Origin: Roseburia zhanii | GTDB taxonomy: Bacteria > Bacillota > Clostridia > Lachnospirales > Lachnospiraceae | Reading direction: 5' to 3' | Length of the DNA stretch: 64,000 nt | Assembly (NCBI RefSeq): GCF_014287635.1 | Contig: NZ_JACOPH010000010.1 | Location: forward strand, 1 to 64,000 | In this document: piece by piece, positions 17,561 to 27,324 of the stretch | Position numbering within the stretch: the stretch's first letter is position 1 | Layout: each line of letters opens with the position of its first letter | Notes under the pieces: generated by a model | Databases searched by the model: none | The model's input: only the letters and a program-made list of their open reading frames with translations | What the model was told of the DNA's origin: nothing | Translations under genes and position numbers: made by a program

Positions 17561-19312
17561 ATGGAAGCAAAAAAGAAAAAAGGACTACAGTTAATGGGAA
17601 AGATCTCTGTAGTAGTCGCAATACCGATGGCAGCATTAGTGCTCTTAGGTTGTCTGATAGGTGTCAGCGGAATGAATGGAGTATCGGATATCCTGATGAA
17701 GGAACAGTTAGAGAGTGCAGAATATTCATTTGGACAGATCATGGATGGACTGTCCGATGGTGATTACCGTTATGAAAACGGTACCTTATATAAAGGCGAT
17801 TATGACGTGACGGCAAATGAAAATGTCTTAACAGAATTTAAAGAGAACACAGGCATTGAAGTTTCTATTGTTGTAGGAAATGTCCGTGGTGCAACGACAA
17901 TGTCGGATGCTGATGGAAAAAGCATGAAAGGTCAGTCGATCTCTGAAACTGTATATGAAAAGTTAAAGGCAGGGGAAGCTGACTATGACCAGAAGTTAAA
18001 GATCGGTTCTAAGAACTATCTGGCTTATTATATGCCAATCAAAAATGCATCCGGTGAAATCTATGGCAGTTTGTTTGTCGGATACGACAAGAATACTGTT
18101 TCTGCTATGACACGCAGTAATATCTATAAGATGGTAGGAACGCTTTGTGTGATCGCAGTAGCTGTGATGGCAGTCATAGCTTTTCTGATGCGTTCCATTG
18201 GAAAAGTACTGCACAATACCGTAGACCACTTAGAAGAAGTGGCTGATGGTTCCCTGAATGTTATGGTACAGAATAAAGTCTTAGAGAGAAATGACGAGTT
18301 AGGCGAAGTATCAAGGTCACTTCAGAAGTTAGTATCATCCTTTAAAGAGATTGTAAAAAATATTATGACTGCATCTGCTGAGTTGGATAGTTTCTCAGGA
18401 GAATTTAAAGAATCATTTGATAATATCAAGGAGTCGATCAGTAATATCAATACGGCAGTCGATGAGATCGCTAACGGAGCTACACAACAGGCCGGGGATA
18501 CCCAGAAAGCTAATGAAGAAGTCATTAACATGGGTGATGCACTTGATGCTACGGCAGGCAATGTCATTGCATTGACAGACAGTGCACAGAAAATGAGTGA
18601 TTATAACAGTTCTGCAAATGAAATCTTAGAGGAACTGTTAGAGATCAGTAAAAAGACAAACCAGTCGGTGGATGATGTACAGAAACAGACAGATGAAACA
18701 AACCGTTCTGCAATGGAGATTCAGGAGGCAACAGAACTGATTGCAAGTATTGCAAGCCAGACGAACCTGCTTTCCTTAAATGCAAGTATTGAAGCGGCGA
18801 GAGCCGGAGAACAAGGAAGGGGATTTGCAGTTGTAGCAGGTGAGATCCGTACCTTAGCAGACCAGTGTAGTGAATCCGCAGACAAGATCGCAAATGTTGT
18901 CCACGAACTACTGGATAATTCAAACCAGAGTGTACATACCATGAATGAAGTCATGGTATCGATCGAACAGCAGAATGAGAAATTAGAAAATACATTAAAG
19001 ATGTATGCACAGTTAAATGATGAGATCCATATTGTCAGTCAGGCGATCCATGAGATTTCTGCACAGGTAGACGGTTTAGGAGATACAAAGAATGCAGTAT
19101 TAGAACTGTTAGAGAGTTTATCAGCAATCTCCGAAGAAAATGCAGCAAGTACACAGCAGACATCTGCTTCTATGATCGAACTTAGCAATATCGTAGAAGA
19201 ATGTACCGAAAAGACAGCAGGACTTTTAACACTCTCTGCAAACTTAAGAGATAATACAACAAAATTCAGTATTGATGTTATCAAAGATAATATCAATGAT
19301 ATGAAACTGTAA
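17561..19312 (+). CDS. methyl-accepting chemotaxis protein with Cache sensor
   Basis: A 583-residue chemoreceptor. A first helix (about 15-38) is followed by an extracellular domain of about 150 residues with the single-Cache pattern ([53 protein letters not shown]). A second helix near 187-206, a HAMP segment and the signalling coiled coil come next, with the conserved tip [20 protein letters not shown] and [15 protein letters not shown]. Cache domains bind small metabolites such as organic acids or amino acids. It is likely monocistronic, with a good ribosome site (GAAAGGGGAA). Confidence 0.94.
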   Translation: MEAKKKKGLQLMGKISVVVAIPMAALVLLGCLIGVSGMNGVSDILMKEQLESAEYSFGQIMDGLSDGDYRYENGTLYKGDYDVTANENVLTEFKENTGIEVSIVVGNVRGATTMSDADGKSMKGQSISETVYEKLKAGEADYDQKLKIGSKNYLAYYMPIKNASGEIYGSLFVGYDKNTVSAMTRSNIYKMVGTLCVIAVAVMAVIAFLMRSIGKVLHNTVDHLEEVADGSLNVMVQNKVLERNDELGEVSRSLQKLVSSFKEIVKNIMTASAELDSFSGEFKESFDNIKESISNINTAVDEIANGATQQAGDTQKANEEVINMGDALDATAGNVIALTDSAQKMSDYNSSANEILEELLEISKKTNQSVDDVQKQTDETNRSAMEIQEATELIASIASQTNLLSLNASIEAARAGEQGRGFAVVAGEIRTLADQCSESADKIANVVHELLDNSNQSVHTMNEVMVSIEQQNEKLENTLKMYAQLNDEIHIVSQAIHEISAQVDGLGDTKNAVLELLESLSAISEENAASTQQTSASMIELSNIVEECTEKTAGLLTLSANLRDNTTKFSIDVIKDNINDMKL

Positions 19313-19386
19313 ATAAAAAACTCTGCATAGGAACACAATTGGGATTTTGTGGACTTATACAGGGTTTTTGAAATGGAGCGTTCAAT

Positions 19387-20244
19387 ATGAAACTTGGAGT
19401 TGTGATGGAAGGCGGTGCGAGCAGGACAGTATTTTCCTGTGGCGTAACGGACTGCTTTTTAGAAGAAGGCATTATGCCGGATTATTTTGTAGGTGTATCG
19501 GCAGGAATTGCTTATGGAGTATCCTATCTGTCCGGCCAGATAGGAAGAAATAGGGAAATATTTGAAAAATATATGCCGGACAAGCGGTATATGGGACTGA
19601 AATACTTATTTGACCGGCATATGAAATCTTACTATAATATCCCATTTGTATTTGGGGAAGTACCAAATAAATTGGTTCCGTTCAATTTTGATGCTTTTCG
19701 TGCATATCAGGGAGAAGCAGAGGCAGTTGTTACGAATATCCGTACCGGCAAGGCAGAGTATCTTCCGGTTGACCGCAATGATACGGATTTTAAGACGATC
19801 GTGGCAAGCTGTGCACTTCCGGTTTTATTTCAGCCGGTCAAGATCGGAAAAAGATATTATTTAGACGGCGGAGTGGCGGATTCGGTACCTTACCGCCATG
19901 CCTTAGAAAAAGGCTGTGATAAGCTGATCGTGATCTTAACAAGAGAACGCAATTATATTAAGACGACAGAGCGTTCTATTAAGATGGCGGCAAAATTATA
20001 TAAGCATTACCCGAATCTTGTGGAGAGCTTGGAAAATCGTGCTGCTTCATATAATCAGTGTATGAAGGAACTGTATCAGGCAGAAAAAGAAGGTAAGGTA
20101 TTTATTATTGCACCTAAAAGCACACTTAGAGTCGGACGTACGGAGTCCTCTCCTAAAAAACTGCTTGAACTATATGACGAAGGGTATTATCAGGCAAAAG
20201 AAAGCATGCATGCATTAGATTTGTATCTGAATGATTACAAATGA
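19387..20244 (+). CDS. patatin-like phospholipase
   Basis: A 285-residue patatin-fold lipid hydrolase of the bacterial RssA/YjjU group. The oxyanion hole is GVVMEGGASR, the nucleophile is S38 in the G-x-S-x-G motif GVSAG, and the catalytic Asp is in YLDGGVADSVP near residue 160, so the Ser-Asp dyad is complete. No signal peptide is seen, so it acts in the cytoplasm or on the inner face of the membrane. The second half has a basic region (KTTERSIKMAAKLYKHYP). The natural lipid substrate is unknown. Two strong hairpins follow the gene. Confidence 0.92.
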   Translation: MKLGVVMEGGASRTVFSCGVTDCFLEEGIMPDYFVGVSAGIAYGVSYLSGQIGRNREIFEKYMPDKRYMGLKYLFDRHMKSYYNIPFVFGEVPNKLVPFNFDAFRAYQGEAEAVVTNIRTGKAEYLPVDRNDTDFKTIVASCALPVLFQPVKIGKRYYLDGGVADSVPYRHALEKGCDKLIVILTRERNYIKTTERSIKMAAKLYKHYPNLVESLENRAASYNQCMKELYQAEKEGKVFIIAPKSTLRVGRTESSPKKLLELYDEGYYQAKESMHALDLYLNDYK

Positions 20245-20264
20245 TCAGAAGTTACTGTTTCACA

Positions 20265-20291
20265 GTACCCAAACACTTGCTGTTTGGGTAC
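20265..20291. repeat. 11-bp hairpin after the patatin gene
   Basis: GTACCCAAACA / TGTTTGGGTAC with a 5-base loop, 20 bases after the stop codon. No T tract follows. The flank GTAAGAAA resembles the flank of the hairpin at 63619-63659, so both may belong to a dispersed intergenic element. Confidence 0.7.
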
Positions 20292-20357
20292 GTAAGAAAG
20301 TGATTCAGGTGTTTGCAGGATTCTTTTGCGAAGCAAAATATAAATAAGCCTGCAAAT

Positions 20358-20391
20358 GTTAGAGTTTACTGGTATGCCAGTAAACTCTAAC
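20358..20391. repeat. 15-bp perfect hairpin before the GPH symporter
   Basis: GTTAGAGTTTACTGG / CCAGTAAACTCTAAC with a TATG loop ends 23 bases before the symporter start. It could terminate or attenuate transcription, although no T tract follows. Confidence 0.7.
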
Positions 20392-20414
20392 CAGACAGAG
20401 GATAAGGAGAACAC

Positions 20415-21938
20415 ATGGAATCTGGGAAACAGTATAATAATGCAAAATATTGGCAGATCGGATTTTTTTCTTTGAATAATGCAGCAACAAATTTATATCT
20501 GGCATTGATGGGATATGTGTCTTATTATGCGAATTCCATGGCAGGTTTTGGTGTGGTTTTGGTATCTGGACTTTTAACAGGCTTAAATGTCTTTGATGCA
20601 GTCACAGATCCGGTCGTAGGATTTATGGTAGACAGGACAAAGGGGCGATTTGGTAAATTTCGCCCTTTTATGCTATGCGGAAATATCATTATGGCAGTCA
20701 GTGCGGTTTTATTGTACTTTACGACACATGAAGTCAATCATTATATCCGGGTGGTGTATTTTGTACTGATCTATGGTTTGTTTATCTTAGGCTATACCTG
20801 TCAGACAGTCGTGGCAAAATCCGGTCAGGCAGTAATTACAGACAATCCGAAACAGCGTCCGGTATCAACCTATTTTGACTCATTATTTATCATGGCAGCT
20901 TATGGCGGAACGGCTGTATTTGTTGCTAATTATTTAGTCCCGAAATATGGCGGGTTTACCAACGAAGCGCTTTATCAGGAATATGTTTTATGGGTAGTAG
21001 GATTGTCTTTCATCTGTACGGTCTTAGCAATGATCGGGATCGCAAAAAAGGACAGGGCAGATATTTTGGCAAATCATACAAAAGTGCCTAAGATCAAAGT
21101 ACGTGATTACTGGGAGATCATATGCCATAATAAACCGATCCGTATGCTGATCATCGCAGCCTGCACCGATAAATTTGCAGCTACGGTCTATTCGCATACG
21201 ACGGTCGGTGTCATGCTCTATGGGATTATGATGGAAAATTATGGGATATCGGGGCTGATTGGTTTGGTCACAGCCATTCCGACACTATTTGTTGTCAGCG
21301 CCGGCATACAGGTGGCACGACGGATGGGACAGAAAAAAGCATTGGTCTTATTTACTGCGTTAGGGATCGTATTCCAGACGGTCATGCTGTTTGTGCTGAT
21401 GCAGGAAAATATCAACACGATCAGTTTTTCACTGAAAAAGATCAATGGGATCACGTTATGGTTTGTCGGAATTTACATATTATTAAACGGCTGTAAGTCC
21501 ATCACAAATAATATGGTCGTGCCGATGATCGCAGACTGTTCCGATTATGAGCGGTATCGGAGCGGTAAATTTGTACCGGGACTGATGGGAGCGTTGTTTT
21601 CCTTTGTGGATAAAGTGTTTGCGGCACTTGGTACAGCGTTCGTTGGAGTTGTCATGTTTATTATGGGATATAACAGCAGACTTCCGCAGGTCGGTGATCC
21701 TATGACAGCAGAGATCAAGTGGATCACACTCTTTCTCTATTGCGGGATTCCGGTTTTAGGCTGGGTTTGTTCGCTGATCTCCATGCGGTACTATACCTTA
21801 GATAAGCGGAAAATGTATGAGATCACACAGGAACTTCACAGGGAGAGCCTGGGAGAAAAACTGCGTGACAAGCGGGAAGAATGGAAAGAACACCAGAAAG
21901 AACATCAGATACAAAAGAAGATAAAAAAAGGAGAATAG
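20415..21938 (+). CDS. GPH-family cation:sugar symporter
   Basis: A 507-residue transporter of the glycoside-pentoside-hexuronide:cation symporter family (MelB-like), with 12 membrane helices. The N-terminal part shows the family pattern around the cation site, NVFDAVTDPVVGFMVDRTKG and RFGKFRPFMLCGNI. The mid-helical MIADCSDYERYRSGKFVPG is also characteristic. The C-terminal 55 residues are a highly charged tail (DKREEWKEHQKEHQ), longer than in most members. It would take up a glycoside or other carbohydrate with Na+ or H+. The adjacent 2-hydroxyacid dehydrogenase starts 2 bases after its stop, suggesting the substrate may be an acid or sugar acid. Confidence 0.9.
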   Translation: MESGKQYNNAKYWQIGFFSLNNAATNLYLALMGYVSYYANSMAGFGVVLVSGLLTGLNVFDAVTDPVVGFMVDRTKGRFGKFRPFMLCGNIIMAVSAVLLYFTTHEVNHYIRVVYFVLIYGLFILGYTCQTVVAKSGQAVITDNPKQRPVSTYFDSLFIMAAYGGTAVFVANYLVPKYGGFTNEALYQEYVLWVVGLSFICTVLAMIGIAKKDRADILANHTKVPKIKVRDYWEIICHNKPIRMLIIAACTDKFAATVYSHTTVGVMLYGIMMENYGISGLIGLVTAIPTLFVVSAGIQVARRMGQKKALVLFTALGIVFQTVMLFVLMQENINTISFSLKKINGITLWFVGIYILLNGCKSITNNMVVPMIADCSDYERYRSGKFVPGLMGALFSFVDKVFAALGTAFVGVVMFIMGYNSRLPQVGDPMTAEIKWITLFLYCGIPVLGWVCSLISMRYYTLDKRKMYEITQELHRESLGEKLRDKREEWKEHQKEHQIQKKIKKGE

Positions 21939-21940
21939 CT

Positions 21941-22870
21941 ATGAAAATCGTATTTTTAGATGCAAAATCGATTGGTGAGGATATCGATCTGTCAGGTTTT
22001 GATGTATTAGGGGAGGTTGTAAAATATGATTTTACAACCGATGAAGAAGTACCAAAGCGGGCAGCCGATGCAGATATCATTATCGTCAATAAAGTCAATA
22101 TCAATGAAAAAACAATCGGTGGTGCAGAACATGTAAAAATGGTATGCGTGACTGCCACCGGTACAAATAATCTCGATAAGGAATATTTAGAGAGCCGTAA
22201 GATCATCTGGCACAATGTAGCCGGATATTCGACAGAATCCGTTACACAGCATACATTTGCAATGGCGTTTTATCTGTTAGAGAAACTGCGTTATTATGAT
22301 GATTATGTCAAAGATGAAAAATATATTGATGATACGATCTTTACACATTTTGCAAACCGGTTTTTTGAATTAAGTGGGAAAACATGGGGGATCATCGGTC
22401 TTGGCAACATCGGAAGAAGGGTTGCAGGGATCGCAAAATCGTTTGGCTGTCGTGTGATCTATTATTCAACATCGGGAAAAAATCATAATAAAGAATATGA
22501 AGAAGTGGATTTTGATACGTTATTAGCAGAATCTGATATCTTATCCGTCCATGCACCATTAGATGAGAACACACAAAATCTGATGGACAAAGATGCGTTT
22601 GAAAAAATGAAGAATACGGCGATCTTCTTAAATTTAGGACGGGGACCGATCGTCGTTGAAGCGGATTTAGCAGATGCCTTAGAGCAGGGACGCATTGCGG
22701 CAGCAGGACTTGATGTATTGTGCATAGAGCCGATGAGTCCTGATAATCCGCTGCGTCGTATCAAAGACAGTGATAAACTTCTGATCACACCGCATATCGG
22801 CTGGGCGAGCGTAGAAGCACGTACCAGACTGATGCAGACGATCTTAGGTTACTGCTCAGAAGCAAAATGA
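21941..22870 (+). CDS. D-2-hydroxyacid dehydrogenase
   Basis: A 309-residue NAD-dependent 2-hydroxyacid dehydrogenase. The NAD-binding motif is GIIGLGNIGRRVAG. The catalytic Arg lies in LNLGRGPIVVEADLADAL, Glu in LCIEPMSPDNPL and His in LLITPHIGWAS, the full triad. It resembles hydroxypyruvate/glycerate dehydrogenases, which interconvert a 2-oxo and a 2-hydroxy acid; substrate is not certain. The ATG at 21941 follows AAAGGAG and aligns with the family start; an upstream in-frame extension is coding sequence of the symporter. It is co-transcribed with that symporter. Confidence 0.9.
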   Translation: MKIVFLDAKSIGEDIDLSGFDVLGEVVKYDFTTDEEVPKRAADADIIIVNKVNINEKTIGGAEHVKMVCVTATGTNNLDKEYLESRKIIWHNVAGYSTESVTQHTFAMAFYLLEKLRYYDDYVKDEKYIDDTIFTHFANRFFELSGKTWGIIGLGNIGRRVAGIAKSFGCRVIYYSTSGKNHNKEYEEVDFDTLLAESDILSVHAPLDENTQNLMDKDAFEKMKNTAIFLNLGRGPIVVEADLADALEQGRIAAAGLDVLCIEPMSPDNPLRRIKDSDKLLITPHIGWASVEARTRLMQTILGYCSEAK

Positions 22871-22895
22871 TAAAAGTCATGATCTAAGCAGTATG

Positions 22896-23858
22896 TCACA
22901 GGGTATCTAAACCGCTGTGATAAGAGCGTTTCCCAAGTGAAGCTGATAATTTTTCAAGAGCCGTTTCTGCTTCAGGCAGGGACGGTTCTTTTTCAAAAAA
23001 GTCCGCAACAGCATTTAAAATGTCAGCGTATTCCTCCTGTGCTGCTTCAAAAAGATCAAAGAAACTTTCACTTGATGAATGGTCTGATGCCCATGGATTC
23101 TGCCATATCGCATGTCTGCTGTTGCAGGGATCTTTGTGGAAAAGTAACGTATCACTTGGAATCATTGGGGATATCACGGGATATCCCGGACAGATCGATT
23201 CTATCCTGCGTAAAAGCAGTTTTTTCCGCCCACTCGGATCGTAGAGCAGTTTTGTCCCTTTCTGCATGGCATGGATCGCAAGTAAGATCCGGTGTCTGTT
23301 CAGGTGAAGATTGGGATAAGTGTTCGAAAAAGCATAACTTAAGGCAGCAGAAATCACATCTGCCTGTTCTTTGGAGAGTGCGATACTTTCATTCTGATGA
23401 AATTCACTTGGATGCCTGCGCTGGTAAAACCACAAAAGTGTGCTGTCAATGTCTGTTTCTAAACGGATATGATGTGCTAAGTATCCTTTTTTTTCTTTTT
23501 TGGGACAGTCATAATGCGTTCTTGCATAAATGTATGGATGGCAGGCGGCATCTAACAGATAATGTCCGATAAAACCTAAGATATAGGCATGGGCGATCAG
23601 TTGTTCCTCTTTCGTACAAAAAATAACAGGACTTTTCAAAAGATGTTTCAGAAACGTTCCGGTACTTGTTGTATGGGCGATCGAACCCGGATGTATACGG
23701 CATACTGCGGAAAGCGGATCATAGAAAAAAATATCCGGTCCCTGTAAACCTAAACAGAAAGCAGTATGATTCTTCTGGATCGTGCGTTTTAAAGTTGATG
23801 TATGAAGCTGCTGGTAAGTCTGCTGACCAAACAGATAATGTGTTGTAAAACCCGGCAT
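22896..23858 (-). CDS. zinc-dependent phospholipase C family protein
   Basis: A 320-residue protein of the zinc-dependent PLC family. The start PGFTTHYLFGQ, the FCLGLQGPDIFFYDP stretch, IAHTTSTGTF, and GFIGHYLLDAACHPYIY with HIRLETDIDSTLL supply the His and Asp residues expected to bind zinc. No signal peptide is present, unlike secreted clostridial alpha-toxins, so it is probably intracellular with an unknown substrate. The start codon is set by AAAGGAG just upstream; an open extension of 117 codons beyond it is antisense to the next gene and is rejected. It is divergent from the LTA synthase-like gene. Confidence 0.88.
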   Translation of the reverse strand: MPGFTTHYLFGQQTYQQLHTSTLKRTIQKNHTAFCLGLQGPDIFFYDPLSAVCRIHPGSIAHTTSTGTFLKHLLKSPVIFCTKEEQLIAHAYILGFIGHYLLDAACHPYIYARTHYDCPKKEKKGYLAHHIRLETDIDSTLLWFYQRRHPSEFHQNESIALSKEQADVISAALSYAFSNTYPNLHLNRHRILLAIHAMQKGTKLLYDPSGRKKLLLRRIESICPGYPVISPMIPSDTLLFHKDPCNSRHAIWQNPWASDHSSSESFFDLFEAAQEEYADILNAVADFFEKEPSLPEAETALEKLSASLGKRSYHSGLDTL

Positions 23859-23991
23859 GAAAAAAACTCCTTTATCTACTAACAATAATTTTTTAAATAG
23901 TATACCCCCGAATGCTGGAAAAAACCAGTCCGATATGCTATACTTACGGACTGGATAAAGATAATGATATATTGACAAAAGAAGGATTGAT

Positions 23992-25935
23992 ATGAAAGTA
24001 AAAGTAAATATTACAAAAAAAAATCTCATATGTGCGGCAGTGGTCGCCGTGATCACCATTGGTGCACGTATTTTCTCAGGCATTTCGATATTTAATGTAT
24101 TCCTGTTTATCCTGTCGTATCTTTTTGTAAAAAATTTAGAAGTAGAATTAAGCGAAAAATTAAGCGGATTGTATACGGCAGCAGCCATGGCAGCAGGAAG
24201 TGTGATCACGACATATCTGATGCAGTATCTGTTGCTGGTAGAAGATCTAAGAAGCAGGATCTCCCATGAAAAAATGTTTTTGAATATCTGTAGTACGCTG
24301 ATCGTCTATCTTTTCATACAGGCATGTACGAATAATGCAGGACTGACCTGTATTATTTCACATATCCTGCTGATCGTATTTGCAGGTGCAAATTATTTTG
24401 TCTATGCATTCCGTGGAAATGAACTGACCTTTGGTGACTTGAAAACCGTATTTACCGGCCTAAGCGTTGCATCGAATTACCGGTTTTCGTTAAATGCACA
24501 GGCAATGAATACTGTACTTGTGACTGTCGTGCTTGTCGCAGCAGCCAGGAAGATCAAAGTAAAATGCAAGTACCACTGGGTTATGCGTGCCCTCTGTATT
24601 TCCCTGGCCATACTTTCTTTTTTCTATGTGACAAATAAAACGACAGGTACGATGACGGAAACATGGGAACAGAAAGGAACTTACCGGAACGGCTATCTGT
24701 TAAACTTCATATTAAGTATACGTGATTCCTTTATTGATAAGCCGGAAGGCTATACAGAAGAAGTCATTGCGGCATTAGAGAAAACCTATGCAAAAGAGAA
24801 TGAAACAGATGCAGCAGAAAAACCGACGATCATTGCGATCATGAATGAGTCGTTTGCAGATTTCCGGGTGATCGGCAATTTAGAAACAAATCAGGAAGTG
24901 ATGCCGTTTTATGATTCCCTGGCAGAAAATACGACAAAGGGATATGCTTTATCCTCTGTATTTGGTGCGAAAACACCGGATTCTGAATGGGAATTTCTGA
25001 CAGGAAACAGCATGGCATTCCTGCCTGCAGGTTCTGTACCATATCAGCAATATGTCAGTGAAAAAAATGCATATTCACTTGTGGATATTTTAAAACAGCA
25101 GGATTACACTTGCGTAGCCATGCATCCGTATTATGCAACCGGATGGAGCAGAGATAAAGTATATCCGGAATTAGGATTTGACGAGATGTATTTTTTAGAT
25201 GATTTTGACCAGAGTAACCTGATGCGTAAATATGTGTCGGATTCTACGATGTATCAGAAACTGATTTCCCGCTATGAAGAAGGAAAAGGAAAAGAAAATT
25301 TATTCTTAATGGGGATCACCATGCAGAATCATGGAGGATATACAGATACCTATGATAATTTTAAAGCAGATGTCTATGGCACGAATATCCGTTACTTTGA
25401 TGTAAACCAGTATTTATCTTTGGCGCATCAGAGTGATCTTGCCCTAAAAGAACTGATCACGTATTTTTCAAATGTCGATGAACCTGTGGCAATCTGCTTT
25501 TTCGGGGATCATCAGCCGAGTTTAAACACATCGTTCTACCAAAGATTAAATGGAAAAGGTTTGTCAGGACTGACACTCGAAGAATTAGAAGCATTGTTTG
25601 AAGTGCCATATTTTATCTGGACAAATTATGAGAGTGAAAGCAGCGAGGGAGAAATGGCAAGCCTGAACTTCTTATCGACGATGCTGTTAGAAAAAGCCGG
25701 GATCGACCTGCCATCCTATCAGTCATTTTTAAAGGATCTGAAAGAAGTGATCCCGGCAATGAATGCAAGAGGGTATTATTCGAAAACGTTAGGTGAATAT
25801 GTACACTATGGTGATGGTACGGCAGAAGAAGACGAGTGGTTAAAGAAATATCAGATTTTACAATACAATGACCTGTTTGATAATAAAAACAGAAGTCAGG
25901 TATTTTTCAGAACACAGAAAGCAGGTAAAAAATGA
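23992..25935 (+). CDS. LTA synthase family sulfatase/phosphoglycerol transferase
   Basis: A 647-residue membrane enzyme. About five membrane helices fill residues 8-215. An extracellular alkaline-phosphatase-fold domain follows from about 280, opening with IIAIMNESFADF (metal ligands N/E) and the catalytic Thr in FGAKTPDSEWEFLTGNSM. MHPYYATGWSRD and FFGDHQPS give the remaining metal ligands. Such enzymes transfer glycerol phosphate from phosphatidylglycerol to cell-wall glycolipids or polysaccharides. It is similar in plan to LtaS/MdoB, but the true acceptor is unknown. Its stop overlaps the thiD start by 4 bases, an odd operon partner. Confidence 0.9.
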   Translation: MKVKVNITKKNLICAAVVAVITIGARIFSGISIFNVFLFILSYLFVKNLEVELSEKLSGLYTAAAMAAGSVITTYLMQYLLLVEDLRSRISHEKMFLNICSTLIVYLFIQACTNNAGLTCIISHILLIVFAGANYFVYAFRGNELTFGDLKTVFTGLSVASNYRFSLNAQAMNTVLVTVVLVAAARKIKVKCKYHWVMRALCISLAILSFFYVTNKTTGTMTETWEQKGTYRNGYLLNFILSIRDSFIDKPEGYTEEVIAALEKTYAKENETDAAEKPTIIAIMNESFADFRVIGNLETNQEVMPFYDSLAENTTKGYALSSVFGAKTPDSEWEFLTGNSMAFLPAGSVPYQQYVSEKNAYSLVDILKQQDYTCVAMHPYYATGWSRDKVYPELGFDEMYFLDDFDQSNLMRKYVSDSTMYQKLISRYEEGKGKENLFLMGITMQNHGGYTDTYDNFKADVYGTNIRYFDVNQYLSLAHQSDLALKELITYFSNVDEPVAICFFGDHQPSLNTSFYQRLNGKGLSGLTLEELEALFEVPYFIWTNYESESSEGEMASLNFLSTMLLEKAGIDLPSYQSFLKDLKEVIPAMNARGYYSKTLGEYVHYGDGTAEEDEWLKKYQILQYNDLFDNKNRSQVFFRTQKAGKK

Positions 25936-26738
25936 AAACAGTACTAACGATCGCAGGGAGTGACTGCAGCGGCGGTGCAGGAATTCAGGCAGATATTAAG
26001 ACGATCACAATGCATGGTGCATATGCCATGAGTGCCATTACAGCATTGACCGCACAGAATACGACAGGGGTATATGGAATTTTTGAAGTGACACCGGAGT
26101 TTTTAAAACAGCAGTTAGACTGCATATTTACCGATATTTTTCCGGATGCAGTAAAGATCGGAATGGTTTCCGATGCGAAACTTATCCATACGATCGCAGA
26201 AGCATTAAAGCAGTATCAGGCGAAAAAGATCGTGTTAGATCCGGTCATGGTATCTACGAGCGGTTCAAAATTGTTAAAAGATGATGCGGCAGATGCACTG
26301 GTAACAGAACTGATCCCATTAGCCGGTCTGATCACGCCGAATATCCCGGAAGCGGAAGTGCTCACAGGCATACAGATCCACAGTGCAGAAGATATGGTTT
26401 CAGCGGCAGAGCGTTTAGCGGAAAAATATCTGGGCGCCGTACTGATAAAGGGCGGTCATGGAAAAAATACGGCAAATGACCTTCTGTATGAAACTGGGAA
26501 AAGCAGCTGGTTTTATGGAGAACGGATAGATAATCCGAATACCCATGGTACAGGCTGTACGTTATCGTCAGCGATCGCATCGAATCTTGCAAAAGGATAT
26601 GATATGGAAAACAGTATCCGCAAGGCAAAAGGGTATCTGACAGAAGCATTAAAGGCAGGACTTGACCTTGGCAGGGGAGATGGCCCGCTGATGCATAACT
26701 ATGTGTTAAACACTAAGACAGAAGTATCGGAATATTAA
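25932..26738 (+). CDS. thiD: hydroxymethylpyrimidine/phosphomethylpyrimidine kinase
   Basis: A 268-residue ribokinase-fold kinase. It opens with TIAGSDCSGGAGIQADIKT, the substrate-binding signature of ThiD. It carries ALTAQNTTGV, the VLDPVMVSTSG segment and the anion-hole motif THGTGCTLSSAIASNLAKG. It phosphorylates HMP and HMP-P to give the pyrimidine half of thiamine. Length is normal. The ATG overlaps the stop of the LTA synthase-like gene (ATGA), and thiW and thiM follow, forming a thiamine salvage set. No TPP riboswitch was seen upstream. Confidence 0.95.
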   Translation: MKTVLTIAGSDCSGGAGIQADIKTITMHGAYAMSAITALTAQNTTGVYGIFEVTPEFLKQQLDCIFTDIFPDAVKIGMVSDAKLIHTIAEALKQYQAKKIVLDPVMVSTSGSKLLKDDAADALVTELIPLAGLITPNIPEAEVLTGIQIHSAEDMVSAAERLAEKYLGAVLIKGGHGKNTANDLLYETGKSSWFYGERIDNPNTHGTGCTLSSAIASNLAKGYDMENSIRKAKGYLTEALKAGLDLGRGDGPLMHNYVLNTKTEVSEY

Positions 26739-26778
26739 AAATAGTTACAATATTACAAAAGATAAGAAGGAGTAGAAT

Positions 26779-27282
26779 ATGAAAAACAAGATCAACATAA
26801 GAAAGATCACATTAACCGGAATTTTTATTGCAATCTCAGTCGTAGGTTCTTTATTTTCGTTTCCGGTATTAGGTTCAAAGTGTGCACCGATACAGCATCT
26901 GATGAATATCATGGGTGCAGTATTTTTAGGTCCATGGTATACATTAGCAGCAGCGTTTATTACAAGTATTCTTCGTAACCTGTTAGGACTTGGAACACTG
27001 ATGGCATTTCCGGGCAGTATGTGCGGGGCACTTTTATCCGGCGTACTTTATTATTATAGTAAGAAATTGTATCTTGCATATATCGGAGAAGTTGTCGGTA
27101 CAGGGATCATCGGCGGGCTTTTAGCATATCCGGTGGCAGCATTTGTACTTGGAAATACACAGGCAGCAGTATTTGCATTTGTTGTGCCGTTTCTGATCAG
27201 TACCTGCGGAGGTGCAGTTTTAGCAGTCATCATAGTAGGCGGTATGAAAAAGAGCGGTATTGTGGAACGATTCGATTTTTAA
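26779..27282 (+). CDS. thiW: thiazole uptake energy-coupling factor S component
   Basis: A 167-residue membrane protein with about five or six helices. It matches ThiW by its start (KITLTGIFIAISVVGSLFSFP), the CAPIQHLMNIMGAVFLGPWY segment and GLGTLMAFPGSMCGALLSG. ThiW is the substrate-binding S component of an ECF transporter that takes up hydroxyethylthiazole. It would need shared EcfA/EcfT proteins encoded elsewhere. It sits between thiD and thiM, whose products use the imported thiazole, which supports the assignment. Confidence 0.9.
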   Translation: MKNKINIRKITLTGIFIAISVVGSLFSFPVLGSKCAPIQHLMNIMGAVFLGPWYTLAAAFITSILRNLLGLGTLMAFPGSMCGALLSGVLYYYSKKLYLAYIGEVVGTGIIGGLLAYPVAAFVLGNTQAAVFAFVVPFLISTCGGAVLAVIIVGGMKKSGIVERFDF

Positions 27283-27324
27283 TGTGGTTATAGACAATTT
27301 ACAGATATGCAGGAGGCAGAATAG

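Noticed and set aside
21881..21940. 20-codon N-terminal extension of the 2-hydroxyacid dehydrogenase
   Set aside because: It lies in the symporter coding region; the ATG at 21941 has the ribosome site and fits the family start.
23859..24209. 117-codon N-terminal extension of the zinc PLC-family gene
   Set aside because: It is antisense to the start of the LTA synthase-like gene, and a good ribosome site lies before the internal ATG at 23858.
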